Assembly (NCBI GenBank): GCA_023159155.1
Contig: JAJNNX010000009.1
Span: 682,001-746,000 of the forward strand
Reading direction: 5' to 3'
DNA from: Ustulina deusta
Taxonomy: Eukaryota; Ascomycota; Sordariomycetes; Xylariales; Xylariaceae
DNA: 64,000 bases
This document shows, one piece after another, positions 38,500 to 50,534 of the stretch. The position numbers and the translations under genes were made by a program. The notes beneath the pieces are model-generated. The model ran no database searches and was not told the DNA's origin. It saw only the letters and a list, made by a program, of their open reading frames with translations. Every line of letters starts with the position of its first letter. The first letter of the stretch is position 1.

Positions 38500-41400
38500 A
38501 ATAAATTTTTAGTATTTTTAATAAAATATAAAAAATATTTTAAATTAAACAAAAGCAACAAAAAACTTAATAAAAAATCTAGTAGTTAATTAATTTAATT
38601 TTTTATAAATAGCGCTTTTATTTACTATATAACTAAAAAAAATATTTAAAACTATAAAACAGATATATTATCTAACTAGTTTATTTTTAGCAATTAATAT
38701 TGTACGGAGTACTAAAGCAAACTTTAAAATATAAGGGCTTTAAACTATTTAATAGTAAAAAAAACATAATTAAAAACTTATTTTAGATTTTATTTTTATA
38801 TAAAAGTAAACTAGACCTTAAGTAATACAAATATTAGGTTTAGCAGTAATAATATAATTACTACTATAAGTACTATACAAATAAATAATTCCTTTGGTAT
38901 AATAATATATTATATTCTAAATAGCTTCATGTTGTTCCTTTTTTTGCTAAAAGATGCGGACCACTTATAGGCATACTTTAATAATATAAAAAATATTATT
39001 ATATAAAAGAAAAAAAAAATTATTTCTATTATATATAAATAAAAATATTTATTTTTTAATACAAGTTTATATAAAGCTAGATTATATTTTACTAAAATAA
39101 AACTATAGTAGTTATACTGCTAATTTGGACACCTTTATATAAAAAAATTATATATAATGCTTAGTTATATAAAACATAATATTAACTATTTAACTTTAGA
39201 AAAAATCTAGAAATTTTATTATTACTATTAATTATATAACTTAGCACTTTAACAATTTAAGTTTTTAATTAAAAATAATTATAATTTTAATTATAAAGTT
39301 ATAATTAATATTATATAAATAAATAATAAATAAGTTTTTTATATTATTAATACTATTATATTTTTTTAAGTAATAATATTTTTTAAATTAATATTTATAT
39401 AAAATATTTAAGAAACGCTATATAAGTGCTAGATTAATATATATTAAGAACTTTTTAACTATATTATATATAACCTAAATATAAACTTTTTATCTAAAGA
39501 ATTTTAGAACTAAGTAAAAATTATAAATATTTAGTACTATATAATGCTTATTAAGGCATACTAGGCAATTAGCAAAATCAAAAAAGTATATAGCCCTTTT
39601 TGCTATATATATAATATATTAAAAGCTAAGATTAGTAATTATATAAAAAATAAATGGATTTTTTAAATAGTAGTTAAAATTTTAAATAATACTATTAGGC
39701 TAAACAGCCTTGTATTAACCCTTTTTATTTTTAGAGCTTACTTTAGAGTTAATTAGGACTTACCCTTTTTATTTAATATTATATAAAGAGCTAAAATAAT
39801 TAAAAAGGCTATAAAAATATTATATAACAAAAAAGCAAAAGTTAAAATTAATTGTACGATTAACTAGCGTAACAAGCCAGCTTTATACAATATATTTTTG
39901 TTGCCCCTATGTAACAAAATAATAGTATAGCAGAAAAAAAAAAGCTAAAATAGACTATATAAAATTAAATTAATTAAAAAATCTAATATAATTATTAATT
40001 TAATAAATAGCCTAATTAAGTTTAAGTAAACATAAATTAAGCTTTATTACTATATAACTAAAAAAAATATTCCGGACAAATATACTAAAAAAAAAAACAA
40101 AACATAACTTTTTTAAGCTTTTATTATATAAAAAAAACATAAATAACCTCTAAAAGTTGTAATATTTTATATAACTTTTATATAATAAATTAATTAATTG
40201 TTCCTAACTTTTAAAAAAAAACAAAATTATGCTTTAGCTATTAAGCTATATAAAAACAGTATTATTAATATATCTAAAGCTTTATTTAAAAAATTTAATA
40301 CTACTAAAATTAATAATCTTATTATATAAAGCATATTTTAATTTATGAAATATAATCTAATAAAATATGGCAATATTTATATTTTTAAGTTCTAGTTTAT
40401 ATAAAAAATTAAAAAAAAAATAATTAAGCTATATAAAAAGTTCTAACTTATTATATAAAGCTATAACAATACTAAAAAAAAAATAGTGCTTACTTAGTTA
40501 TTAATAATTTAGCAAATAAGCTAAAAACTACTATTTATACTAGGACTTTTTTTAATTTATAACTTTAATGCTTTAAACAAACTTTAAAATATTATATAAA
40601 CATATATATAATTAAAGAATAAATTAGCTAAAAAAATCCTTATATAACTATTATTTAGACTAAAATTAAAATATTTTAATAAAATAATCCTATAAATTAT
40701 ATAACTTTTATATAAATTTGCTAAATTAAATCTGTACTAGTTCAAAATATATTACTAGTACTATTATAAAAAGCTTGGTATAACTATTTCTATATATAAC
40801 TTATGCCTACTTTTTACTAAAGGACTTTTAAACAATTTTAGTATTATTAGACTATAAACAAATAATATGTTTAGTTTTATATTATTAGGCTTTTTAAAAA
40901 AAAAAATATATAAATTATAGCAAGCTAAGTTTTATACAAAACTAAAAAAAATATTTTAGTTAAGTTATTTTATAAAGTTTAATAGTAGACAAATTGTATT
41001 TTTATCCAAAAAAAATATTATTTTAACTTAAAAAAGCTAAACAAATTAACTAAACTAGATTAACTTTTATATAACTGATTTTATATAGTAATATATTTTA
41101 TAACAAATAAAAAATATATATATTAATAATATTTGCTAGCCCAAAGCAGTATACAACCTATGCATAGCTGCTTAAATTATATATCTTAAGCTATATAATA
41201 TTAAGAATTTGAACTAAAAAATCTAGTAATAAATAAATAATAAGAATTACGGCCTAACTTTTGTATTAATAGACCTATATTATATAAAACTATTTATTTT
41301 TATAAATAGGTTATTTATAAACAATATAAATATAACTTTTTAATTTAGATTTATAATTGTACTAAGGACTAAACATTATATAAAAGAAAATTTGAGCTTT

Positions 41401-41800
41401 AAAATTAAAAAAAATATTATATACTAGAATTTAAACAAATACAAAAAAATAACTAAAAGCATACTTACAAATAAATTATATAATATAATTAATAGTTTTA
41501 ATAGTACTATTGCCTTTTATATAATATTTTTAAAAATTATAACTATATTATAATTGCTTTTAATTCTAGCTATTTTATATTCTAATTTAAAGTTGTTATA
41601 TAATTGTTTTGTTAAGCTTGGTACTATATAAAAAAAACACTTAATAATTAATATTATATTATTAAAAAAATTATATAAAAAATAAAAAATCTTCAAAATA
41701 TAATAGATTAATAGTAAAAATAATCTAGCTAATACGTTTATAAAAAAAATATTAAACTAAGCATTAAAAACCTTTATATTAATAAATAAATTAACTATAT
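38500..41800 (+). pseudogene. pol remnant of copia copy C (PR-IN-RT-RH)
   Basis: The same domain order as copy A. The protease/pre-integrase part is at about 38640-38990, the integrase core (NYNFNYK word) near 39280 with KEF near 39500, the RVT_2-type reverse transcriptase near 40560-41150, and RNase H near 41580-41790. Stops throughout match RIP of CAA, CAG, CGA and TGG codons. Confidence 0.7.
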
Positions 41801-43073
41801 AAATAAAAACATTTATTAATAAAATATAAAAAATTATATATAATTATAGCATTTATAAAAAAAAAAAAGTTAAAAATATAAAAGCAATATATAATAAATT
41901 AACTCTAAAAAAAAAACAAACACAAACACTACTCCTTCCTATTTTTCTTTTCTTTATTTTCTTTATTATATAACTAATTTACCTCTTTCCTTTCAAATAT
42001 AATAATTGTACTAAGCGCTATACAAACACCAAACGTACGCTACGCAAATATTACCCTAAAACCTAATAATCTAGTAATAGCTATAAAACAAATAATTACT
42101 ACGCACTACACAAACATTCTTTATATACGCAGTAATAATAGTACTACATAACTAAATAAAAACTGCGCAAAAATAACCCTTCCAGCAGAAAATAAACATA
42201 ATTAAATACATAAAAAGTATATTAGTAAGCACCCGGATTTATATATTAACTAATAGTATAGCAATAACCTAAGCTTTATTAGTTTATATATAAAAAGCAA
42301 AAAAATATTAATAATATATTAAAACAAATATATATATAACAAAAAAACAAACATATATATTAATACATAGCGCTATAATCAACTAATAATTGTTAGGATT
42401 GTTTATTAGTAGTAATACTATATAGTAGTTGCTGTTTTAGCTAATAATTCTTAGCGTATAACTATTATTACTAAAAAGCTAGATAGCGTTTATTTTATAA
42501 ATATATATATATATATAGTATATAAAAATAAGTAGATATATAAAACAAAAGATTTTAAAAAATAATAAAAGAATAAAAAGCAATAAAAAACTTAAATACT
42601 TTTTTATATATAAGTTTTTTTACGTATAAACTAACCTAACTTCTAATTAGTTAATTTCTTTCTATATAAATAACCTGCTTAGTTAACTAAACATAAGCAA
42701 CCTTAAAAGCTTTTAACTAGCAACTGCTTATACAAGGCCTACTAACTAAACAAGCTAGCTAATTATAAACTTTATTATTATATAGAACGAAAACAAATAT
42801 TTAGTTTTAATTTAAATAATTACTAAGTAATGTTTGGCTTATAGTTTTTAATTAACTATACGGCTAAAGCAGCAGCTTTATAATATTGTTACATAACGTT
42901 ATTAGAAAAAAATAATCTATTAATTTAATAGCTATATATATAGACTAGATTACTAATTTGGTTGCTTTTTTAGTAGTTAAACTTTTGTACGTATATTTAA
43001 ATAGTTATATAGTTGCTTTTTTTTGTTTTTTTTATATAACAAGCAGTTATAATTAAAAAAAAAAAATAGCTAA

Positions 43074-43376
43074 TATTAAAATAACTAGTATTAATTACAA
43101 CCTTATTATATAACTTATATTTTATGCAAGTTTACGTTTAGCTGTTATATAAATGTTAGCTAGATTTCGGCCGGACAAAAGGGACCTTACTTCCCTTTTA
43201 TTATGTTAGCTCATACAATAGCGTAAGCTTTTACATAAATATAAAAGATTTATGCTTTATACAAACTTTTTTTTTTTTTTTTTTTTTTTATAAATAACAT
43301 AATATAATATATTATATTCTGTCCACGCACGTTATTTGTTTTTATATACAATATATCCTATAAAGCCCATTTAACA
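43074..43376 (+). repeat. 3' LTR of copia copy C
   Basis: A 303-bp LTR, start mutated to TATTAAAATAAC, end intact as CCCATTTAACA, followed by the duplication aaaat. Confidence 0.85.
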
Positions 43377-44570
43377 AAAATAACTAATAAACTTAAAAAA
43401 AAAAATATTATTTTTTTTATATTTAATAATACTTTATTAACTTTTTTAAAAATTAAATATTTAGCTAAGCTAAGTTTTTATAAATAATTTATAAAATAAT
43501 AAAAATTAATAGCATTTAACAAAAATTAATAGCACTTCATAAATATATATAGCTTAAATTTAAAATATAACTTAGCTGCTTTAAAAAATTACTAAAAACT
43601 ACTAAATAAAAAATCTATAAAATTTTAATAATACATTTTAAATATAATAATTTTAATTAATATTATAAAAAGTTTAATTATATTAATATTTATAATTATA
43701 TATATAGTAAAATTAAGACTTTTAAAAAAAATAACTAAACTTAAGTTTATTATATTTTAAATTTAAAATATATTAATAAAAACTACTATTTAATTTAATA
43801 AGTTTTTATAAGTTTATAAAAACTATAAACTTTTATAATAATATATATTTTTAAAACTTTAATTAAAAGTTAAATAATTTTGTAAATATATTTAATTTAT
43901 TTAATATATTAATTAAAACTAACTATACTTAAAAAAAAATTTGTTTAATTAATAACTTTTAATTATAATTATACTATTTTTGCCTAATAATTAAAATTAA
44001 CTTAATATTATTAAACTAGATTTTAGCTATTTAAATTAAAAAAAAATTTAACTATTATTTTTATATATTCTTTTATATTTATTTCCAACTTTATAAACCT
44101 ATAGTTATATAATAAATATTAAGTATACTTAAAAAAGCAAAACTTAGCTTTTTAATAATAGTAATTTAAAAAATATATAAAATTTAAGTTTTTATTTAAA
44201 GTTATTACTTTTTAAAAACTTTAATAAATACTTTAATATTTTTTAAAAAGTTTTATTTTTTGTTTAAAATATATTTAAAATATACTAATAATAATAATAA
44301 TAATAAAAATTTTTATATTTTTTATTACTAAAATTTTATAGCTTTTAATATATAATATTTAATATTACAAAAATTATAACATAAGCTATAAAATAAACGT
44401 TTAATAAAAAGCTAAAATAATTATACATAATATTATTATTAAATTTATTATTTTTATATAATAATTTTATATATATATAAATTCTAGCTTGTTTTTTTAT
44501 AAAAAAACTAATTATAACTATATAGCACTAAGCATAAGCTTAAAAAGCAGGGCTAATAAAAGCAGTTTAA

Positions 44571-45646
44571 TTATCACGCGTGTTTATAAGTTAGATTTGC
44601 AAAATATTTTATATATTAGAATGTTTTTCTGCAAGGTTATAGGATAAATAGTTTAAGTAGTTTTGTACGCTATAAGCCCCTAGGGAGGCATGAAAATATT
44701 AGGTCTTCCCCCGGTGTTAAATTCACTAACTAACCTCCCTCATAATGGACAGGTATTAGGAAGAAAGAATTAGGATATAATAGCGGGTTTCAGCGGCGGT
44801 AATATAAGTATGAGCTTCTTGCTGAGTTGTTCAGATTCATCGGCATAATCTACCCTTTGAGATTGATCATATCATTCCTTGTTTCCCCAAAACTATACAA
44901 GCTCGACCGGCAACGTGACCGGTGTTGATAGCGCATAATTAGTGCATCATAATTGTTCTGCTAGCCCCCGATCAAATCACTAGGTGCAGCTGGCCTATCA
45001 GTCGTTTCATAGAGTTCCTAGTAGCTAGAAAGTCGAAATATATCAAGCTAGGCCCCAAGAGAGCTAGAATAAACGAGTGTTTAAGGCTCGGTGCGATTAA
45101 GTAAGGGGAAAGGCTTTAATGAATAATCCGGAGTAGTGTTGAGTGAATTGGAGTTTCATTTGAACCAGATTTATCTAGTTTCTCAATGCCGCGGATATAG
45201 ACCAGATGAAAGCCCTGGATATCGTGGAGTGCCACTGGAGATGCTCATCATCCCGTACACTTTTCCCATGTAGCGAATTCATACGTACGACGTGTAACAA
45301 GGAGGGATTGGTTTTATATCTGCCACAGTATGTTCACCGCGATACAATTCGCATAGCATGTATACCGTGTTGCACCTATTTACTGAGTGACTGTTGTGAC
45401 AATCAATAGTTCAAGGATTTGCGTTGCAATAACATGATGAAAACTGGGGAGGCGAAGACTTTGTGCAAATTAGAACCATGTGAGGTATAGAGGGCTCGGA
45501 TTTTATTATTTAATCAAGTCTTGGTTACCAGAGCTATAGTTCTAATACCATATACGTCCGTATTCTTCGACGCCGTTGTCGCGGGATCGCAAACACCATC
45601 GACCTAGTACAAATAGCGCTTCCTCATCCAGGAACAATTGTCATTT
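44571..45646. other. right border of the isochore and intergenic DNA
   Basis: Base composition returns to normal over about 44560-44700. The open frame at 45206-45409 shows no domain and no good codon context. I see no RNA gene. The 3' flank of the secreted-protein gene lies at the right end. Confidence 0.5.
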
Positions 45647-46144
45647 CTAATAGGGCAGGCAGAAGAGCGTATGCTTAGGACACTGGCATATCTTCTTTTT
45701 ATATAACTTCTGATACCAATGCCATGGCTTTGAGGCGACGACGTACGTCTTCCGCCACTTCCTACTCCCGACAGCGCCGCCTTTGCCCTTGCCACATTCT
45801 TCCAATAGTATGTTCTCCACCTGATCTAGCTCGAACCGATGGATGTGGTCGGGGAACACCTTGAAGTTGCAGACAACCAGTATCGCGCCCTCGAAGGAGT
45901 TTTCTGGAAACGACACCGTGAGGTTCTTTGAGTAAGGCCCTGGCCATTTGAGCATGGTCTCCTTGGCGCCTATGTAGGCGTCGTGTGGCACGTCGTAGTC
46001 GTCGAAACATCGCACATCTGATATGGGTATGGGCTTGAACTCGGACGATGGGGAGATGGAAGTAGTCTCGTTCGAAGAGATGGCGGACGCGACTGGAGTT
46101 ACGGTGAGGGCGCCGAGGGCGCCGAGGAGGAGGGCAATGCGCAT
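45647..46144 (-). CDS. small secreted cysteine-containing protein
   Basis: 165 residues from an ATG at 46144. Residues 1-21 form a classical signal peptide (short basic start, Leu/Ala-rich core, VASA before the predicted cleavage site). The mature part has six cysteines (46, 92, 117, 153, 155, 162), which could form three disulphides, and two N-glycosylation sequons (N25, N74). It is rich in aromatic residues near the C-terminus (KPWHWYQKLY). No known family is recognised. Size, secretion signal and cysteine content are those of fungal effector-like or antimicrobial small secreted proteins, but that role is inference. It is the first apparent gene right of the RIP block, about 1 kb from it. 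A single-exon model is used because no convincing intron is seen. Confidence 0.65.
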   Translation of the reverse strand: MRIALLLGALGALTVTPVASAISSNETTSISPSSEFKPIPISDVRCFDDYDVPHDAYIGAKETMLKWPGPYSKNLTVSFPENSFEGAILVVCNFKVFPDHIHRFELDQVENILLEECGKGKGGAVGSRKWRKTYVVASKPWHWYQKLYKKKICQCPKHTLFCLPY

Positions 46145-46172
46145 TTCTGGGTTGGATTAAGCATGTACCCAT

Positions 46173-46578
46173 GCGAACAGGCGAGTGAGTGCAAGTGGTG
46201 ATACTGCAATGTGAGTGAAATATAGGGAAGAAGCTAAGGGGAAGATTTCATACGCCTCAAATCACACGATAATAATGTAGGTTCAAGTAAGGCGTAGCCC
46301 TTGTACATCCTGACTGCTTACGTTTACCTCTCTGAAGATCACACTCTTGGCCAAGTAATTTAGTTCACTTAGTAATGTGTATGTAGCATTATAGTTTTAT
46401 TATCATCACATTCGAACTCTCGTGACTAGTGTTATTCTTCTCCTTACAAGTGAGGGCCAGACATAAGGTCGTGACGCCGGGTTGATTTTGGTAAAAAGGT
46501 GACGAAGGATAGGACTTTGAAATTAGAAACCGCTGTGTGATCGCATCCAGGTTATGTAGGTATCAAAAGAATTATTCA
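46173..46578. other. intergenic between the secreted protein and the esterase
   Basis: This is the upstream region of the secreted-protein gene and the 3' flank of the esterase, both on the minus strand. No RNA gene, repeat or further frame is seen. Confidence 0.5.
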
Positions 46579-47517
46579 TCAATCAGTCAAACCGTGATTT
46601 AGTAAGTCAGCAACAACGGTGTAGGCCTCAGTTCTGGCCGTCACATTACGCTTGCTCTTGTCAAAGCCATGACCGCACCCACGCATTCTTCTAAGCTCCA
46701 CGCGCCTGCCGGATGCTTGAACATTCGCTTTGACCTTCTCGGCAAATTCCTCGGCCTCTGGCGCCGAAACGTCATAGTCTGCAGTGATAATGAGCGTGTC
46801 TCTCGGATAATTCACCGTGTCAGCATAGAGGGGTGAGATGCGTGGGTCCCTTGGATCCATACCCCCAAGATAACCCTCTCGGAAGAGCCGTGTCCAGGAC
46901 AGCGGTGCGCGTCCGGTGTTCGGGCCTTTAACCGGGGCCTTCCGCTCACTTGGATCCTTCACCATGCTCACTGAGGGGTAGAATGCGATCACGCTCCGGA
47001 ACGTGTTGGCTGGGAATAGTATCGGCGCGACCAGCGCGAGCGTGCCGCCAGATGAGAAACCGGAGATGGAGATGCGGGCAACATCATATGTGTCGGGGCG
47101 CGACAGGACATAGCGCACCACATCCTCAACATCATGAATGGCGGCAGGGAAGGGGTTTTCCGGTCCTAGCCGATACTCCACGTCCAAGACAACATGTCCG
47201 GTTCGCCGAGAAATCTCGCGGCAGAAAAAATCGTCAGTGCCAAAGGTGGGAAGCGCGAAACCGGAGCCGAAAAAGTTGATCAGAACAGGTCGTGGTGCTC
47301 GCGATTGCCAAGCATCGTCTGCACCATCAGTAGACGTTGCAGGGGATGAGGAGTAAATGTGCGCCCTGATGGTGCGTCCCACGTCTCGTGACGGGATTCG
47401 GAGCACGGCGTCGGGCTTCGCCTGCGCACGGGGCGCCACGAGGCGAACAATCAATCGGATCAAGCAAACCAGTACTTTGAGGCGGAGATAATGGAGCGCC
47501 GCAACAAGGGGCCTCAT
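46579..47517 (-). CDS. alpha/beta hydrolase of the HSL family (esterase/lipase-like)
   Basis: 312 residues from the first in-frame ATG at 47517. The open frame extends to 47604 only with a TTG start and unconserved residues, so the ATG is preferred. A hydrophobic N-terminal segment (about 11-26, LRLKVLVCLIRLIVRL) may be a membrane anchor. The alpha/beta hydrolase fold is marked by NFFGSGF (82-88) at the oxyanion-hole position, EYRLGPENPFP, the nucleophile elbow GFSSGG (Ser155), the acid in TADYD (Asp247) and the base in GCGHGF (His283). The family usually has HGGG or, in fungi, HGSG at the oxyanion site. Here the histidine position is Phe. The triad is complete, so activity is plausible, probably on carboxylic esters. 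The substrate is unknown. Confidence 0.8.
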   Translation of the reverse strand: MRPLVAALHYLRLKVLVCLIRLIVRLVAPRAQAKPDAVLRIPSRDVGRTIRAHIYSSSPATSTDGADDAWQSRAPRPVLINFFGSGFALPTFGTDDFFCREISRRTGHVVLDVEYRLGPENPFPAAIHDVEDVVRYVLSRPDTYDVARISISGFSSGGTLALVAPILFPANTFRSVIAFYPSVSMVKDPSERKAPVKGPNTGRAPLSWTRLFREGYLGGMDPRDPRISPLYADTVNYPRDTLIITADYDVSAPEAEEFAEKVKANVQASGRRVELRRMRGCGHGFDKSKRNVTARTEAYTVVADLLNHGLTD

Positions 47518-47604
47518 TTCACAAGCTGAAAACCGATGCCTAAAGCGGCCGCGTAACGAGGTGATACAACTCAAGAAGTTATTAGCTGAATGAGTGATAC
47601 GCAA

Positions 47605-49052
47605 CGCCCGTCAGTGGATAGTCGGACCGTTATTGTCGCAAAGTTCCACGTCAGCATGAACATGCCTTGTAGCGGAGACGTAAAAAAATTCGTCATAATC
47701 ACTAAGTTTTCCGCTGACTCAGATAAGTACTTCCCGTATGCAGGTGTGGAGTTTTGCTTCCCTCTTTGGTAGTGGTTTTAAGCTCCAAATCCGATTGGCG
47801 CTAAGCTACGGTCAGGTTAGATCCTATATCTCAGACAACATGGTTGATTATCGATGCTTGAAAGTGAAGGGACTAATTGCGCTTTCTAACCACCATCTTG
47901 CTGTGGTGCAACGGTGTGCAGCCCCGAGCCAGAGCTTTGAAAATTAAATGGTAGGGGAAAGCTCGGAAGTCCGTCGGATCTCCAACCCCCTCTTACACTA
48001 ACCTCTAACTCCGTTTCCCCAACTAGATGACCGTTGCTGACCTCGATACTTTCAGGGTTGGATAGCAATTATGGATGCTTATAGTCTTAAAACAACATCA
48101 TGGCTTAGGACAAACAAATGGCTTGCACATGGCTCTGTCTTATCTGGAGATACTGGTAAAGCGGTCACCGGTGCTGAGTTCGAACATGTTGTTGTGGAAC
48201 GCGTTGTGCTCAGACCGCTTCTGGGTAATGTCAGTGGGAGTGCGTGGTCTAGAGTCACGGGGACTTAACTTCCAACAAGATTATTGGCCGTATCATGCCA
48301 GGATAGAAGTCTATAGATGTGGATAACAAAACAGCGGTAAGTTGGATCTGAAATTTGAGAATATTCGGTCTCGAATTAAGAGGGAAGTTGAATACAAGAA
48401 GATATTTTGACAGGGCAGAACTTTCCTGAGTCTGGATACAAACAGAATAGAAAACGTGAAGAAAGGCACTGTGTCATGTGGTAATAGAATAAAGAAGGCA
48501 TTGTATATACTGTAGTAGAGATCGCGCCCGTGTGTGGTTCTAGGCTCTCTGCGCAACAACACTATCCTCCATTATATACATCCTGGCACACCTCTCTCAT
48601 ACGTAAACATCCCAGGGCCTGATTCCGGCGACTATCCCAACTTCGGAATTTGGTATCACACTTCCATAGTTCTCTTCTTCGTATCGGTGCCAATGAATTC
48701 ATCCCCCTGTCAAACTGCCCGACCTTAGGATAGTAGCCATTTTATATTAATGAAAACACTACTAATGCAGTGGGTCCTCTATATTGGCTCAATAACTCGT
48801 GAGTCTAGCCGATGATTCGATTGGACGGATAGTTAAGAAGCATATCTAGAAATGGGTATGATGCGACCACTGTTATCGAGGTGACTGCCTCGAAGATCCA
48901 GCCGTTTGATTTTGTGGATCCTCTAATCTGCATAGGATCCTCAGACTGGTAAATACTACCTCAGAAATTTGTCTCTGGGATAATTGGGGGTTGCTTGACA
49001 CCAATCCTGTTAGGAGAGCCCAGAGATTAGGCAACTGGAGGTGTCAGTATTT
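47605..49052. other. 1.4-kb intergenic region, no gene seen
   Basis: It holds only short overlapping frames on both strands (for example 48071-48268 and 48311-48562) without domains or supportable starts. It includes the promoter side of the esterase on the left and the 3' flank of the bZIP gene on the right. Confidence 0.5.
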
Positions 49053-50534
49053 TTATAGCGTACAGCGCCAAGCGTTATAGTAGTCCATTCTCTTGTTCGA
49101 ATGGTTCCCACTCACCATATCTCCTAACTCTGTTTCATTAACGCTTTCATTCTCGCTACTATTAGCGTCGCCCCTGTGAAACTCGCTGTATTCCATTGCA
49201 CATATTTCCTCAGCCGACTTCAGCGTTTCGTCCTGATAGCCACGGCGTTGCAATGCACTCCAAGTTGTTGATTGTTTCCTGAGTTCGGCGAGAAGTTCCG
49301 GCAGGCGTCGGTTACGACTTAAACGCTGTTCTGTCCCCAGGGCTGAGGCCGGGTCGAAATTTCGTGTGTAATACAGTAATGCCATGGTGTCGAAACTATC
49401 GAACCCCACACGCTGTGCACAACTCAAAACGTATTCAAACTGCTCTTCCACTGTTGCTTGTTGGTTTGGTAACCAATTTGCCGGCCATTGGGTTGGCGCA
49501 GTTGTCATAGTTGTGGTCGTATCCGGATAAAACCCCGGCTGCGGCGTGCTTGCCATGTGTCTTACCGCCATCGAGTCGTCGGCAGGGGCTTTTAGCTCTA
49601 TATTGTGTCGCCAGGGAGACAAATGAGGCGAATTCAAGCTATGAGATTGACGCATTTGTCCGTCGTCATCTATTTCTTGAAATGGTCAGTGGTCGTGCGT
49701 TGATTAAGTCATTCCTCAGATAATTAAAGAGGTTTGATATATGAACAGCTAGTAACAGCTGTGAGAAATCAAGGCGCTTACCGTAAATGTTGTCCGTTCG
49801 GCTGTGAAGTTGACGCTGCAAATTGTCCTCGTTTCCATGAGAGAATGCCAGTGTGTCTCGTGGAGGTTCTCCATGACACGTTGGCGAGCAGAGCACGGTA
49901 TTAGAAATTCCGAGCGGAAGGCCGGCCGGTGATAAAGATTGAATTGCAGTCCCCGAATCCAAATCAAGAGGCGGCCTGATGCGCATAGGGAACGGGTTGT
50001 AAACATAGCCTGTCCCTCCGAGTGGAGGGTTCCACATATTAGGCTGACTGGGGATACCAGCCCACGGGCCCGAATCCGTCGACTTTACCCCGGGGATATC
50101 TTGAGATGTCACCTCGAGGTTGAATGGGTCCCTGCTATGGCCATGAACTTGCGTAATATTAGGAGCCCGGGTAAAGGGGGTATAGAATGTCATTCCCTCG
50201 TTTCCGCTGTCGTCCGCTTCTACTTCGCGCAGTTGGGTATCGTGCTGCTGCTCGCCTTCTTTTTGCTGTAGCTGGTGTACTTGTTGCTGAAGATCACGGA
50301 GGCGTTGTTTGATTCGGGTACCTGTGCATAATGAGCTTAACTGAGCAGGTGTTGAATGTGTTAATCTTTACGGTATGTTCTTTGTGCCACCCTGTTCTGG
50401 ATGCGCTTTTTAGTCTTGCGGTCTATGCCGGCTGTAGAACCTTCCAAATCGGATGGAATGTATTCGTTATCGTGTCGCGCGGTTCGATTCACCGGGATGG
50501 GGAGATCGTTAGTCGGAGTCGCAGGAGCATCCAT
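49053..50534 (-). CDS. bZIP transcription factor with DUF3425-like C-terminus, three exons
   Basis: The model is complement(join(49053..49675,49782..50321,50372..50534)), 441 residues. Start chosen: ATG at 50534, the first in-frame ATG. Exon 1 ends in the basic region (RKTKKRIQNRVAQRTY, 39-54); a 50-bp intron restores RTRIKQRLRDLQQQVHQLQ, giving the NxxAQRxxR DNA-contact signature and a short zipper (L65, L72). A second intron of 106 bp ends TTTCAAG. The C-terminal part (about 308-410, FEYVLSCAQRVGF, ALLYYTRNF) looks like the DUF3425 region of many fungal bZIP proteins. It should be a nuclear regulator binding short palindromic DNA, often for stress or secondary metabolism. No adjacent cluster shows its target. 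Confidence 0.82.
49676..49781 (-). other. intron 2 of the bZIP gene
   Basis: 106 bp, donor GTAAGC, branch-like CTGAC shortly before acceptor TTCAAG. The earlier acceptor CTCACAG would lead to a stop after eleven codons, so the longer intron is preferred. Confidence 0.6.
50322..50371 (-). other. intron 1 of the bZIP gene
   Basis: 50 bp, donor GTAAAG and acceptor TGCACAG. Splicing joins the two halves of the basic region exactly, which is strong support. Confidence 0.8.

Larger units (their letters stand above)
36039..43376 (+). mobile_element. Ty1/copia-type LTR retrotransposon, copy C (7338 bp), RIP-dead
   Basis: LTRs at 36039-36341 and 43074-43376 (303 bp each) are flanked by the duplication aaaat (36034-36038 and 43377-43381). 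The interior is collinear with copy A from gag to RNase H, plus about 0.72 kb inside gag that A lacks. The right LTR keeps the unmutated CATTTAACA end. Many passages (37170-37440, 41930-42180) retain cytosines on one strand, suggesting uneven RIP. No intact frame remains. Confidence 0.85.
3480..44570. other. 41-kb RIP-mutated AT isochore
   Basis: From about 3480 to about 44570 the sequence is overwhelmingly A and T. TpA is everywhere and CpA/TpG are scarce, which is the product of RIP, a premeiotic fungal process that mutates C to T in duplicated DNA on both strands. Every transposon reading frame inside is broken by TAA/TAG at positions where related frames have CAA, CAG, CGA or TGG. Islands of less mutated sequence mark transposon LTRs and parts of copia copy A. 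Stretches I cannot assign to a family are 3480-4134, 4285-6465, 21403-27252, 34260-35346, 35497-36033 and 43382-44570; they hold degenerate repeat sequence with no intact gene. The block could be pericentromeric, centromeric or subtelomeric heterochromatin; the sequence alone does not decide. Confidence 0.9.

Noticed and set aside
3480..44570. Mitochondrial DNA or mitochondrial insertion as the cause of the AT richness
   Set aside because: No mitochondrial genes or tRNAs are visible. LTRs, target duplications and transposon domains explain the sequence, and the mutation pattern is that of RIP.
45206..45409. 67-codon plus frame with several cysteines
   Set aside because: No signal peptide, no domain, and short enough to be chance.
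47518..47604. N-terminal extension of the esterase
   Set aside because: The frame begins with TTG, and the extra residues look unlike the family. The first ATG at 47517 is followed by a typical start.
50478..50498. tRNA T-loop-like GGTTCGATTC
   Set aside because: No acceptor, D or anticodon stem can be placed around it, and it lies inside bZIP exon 1.
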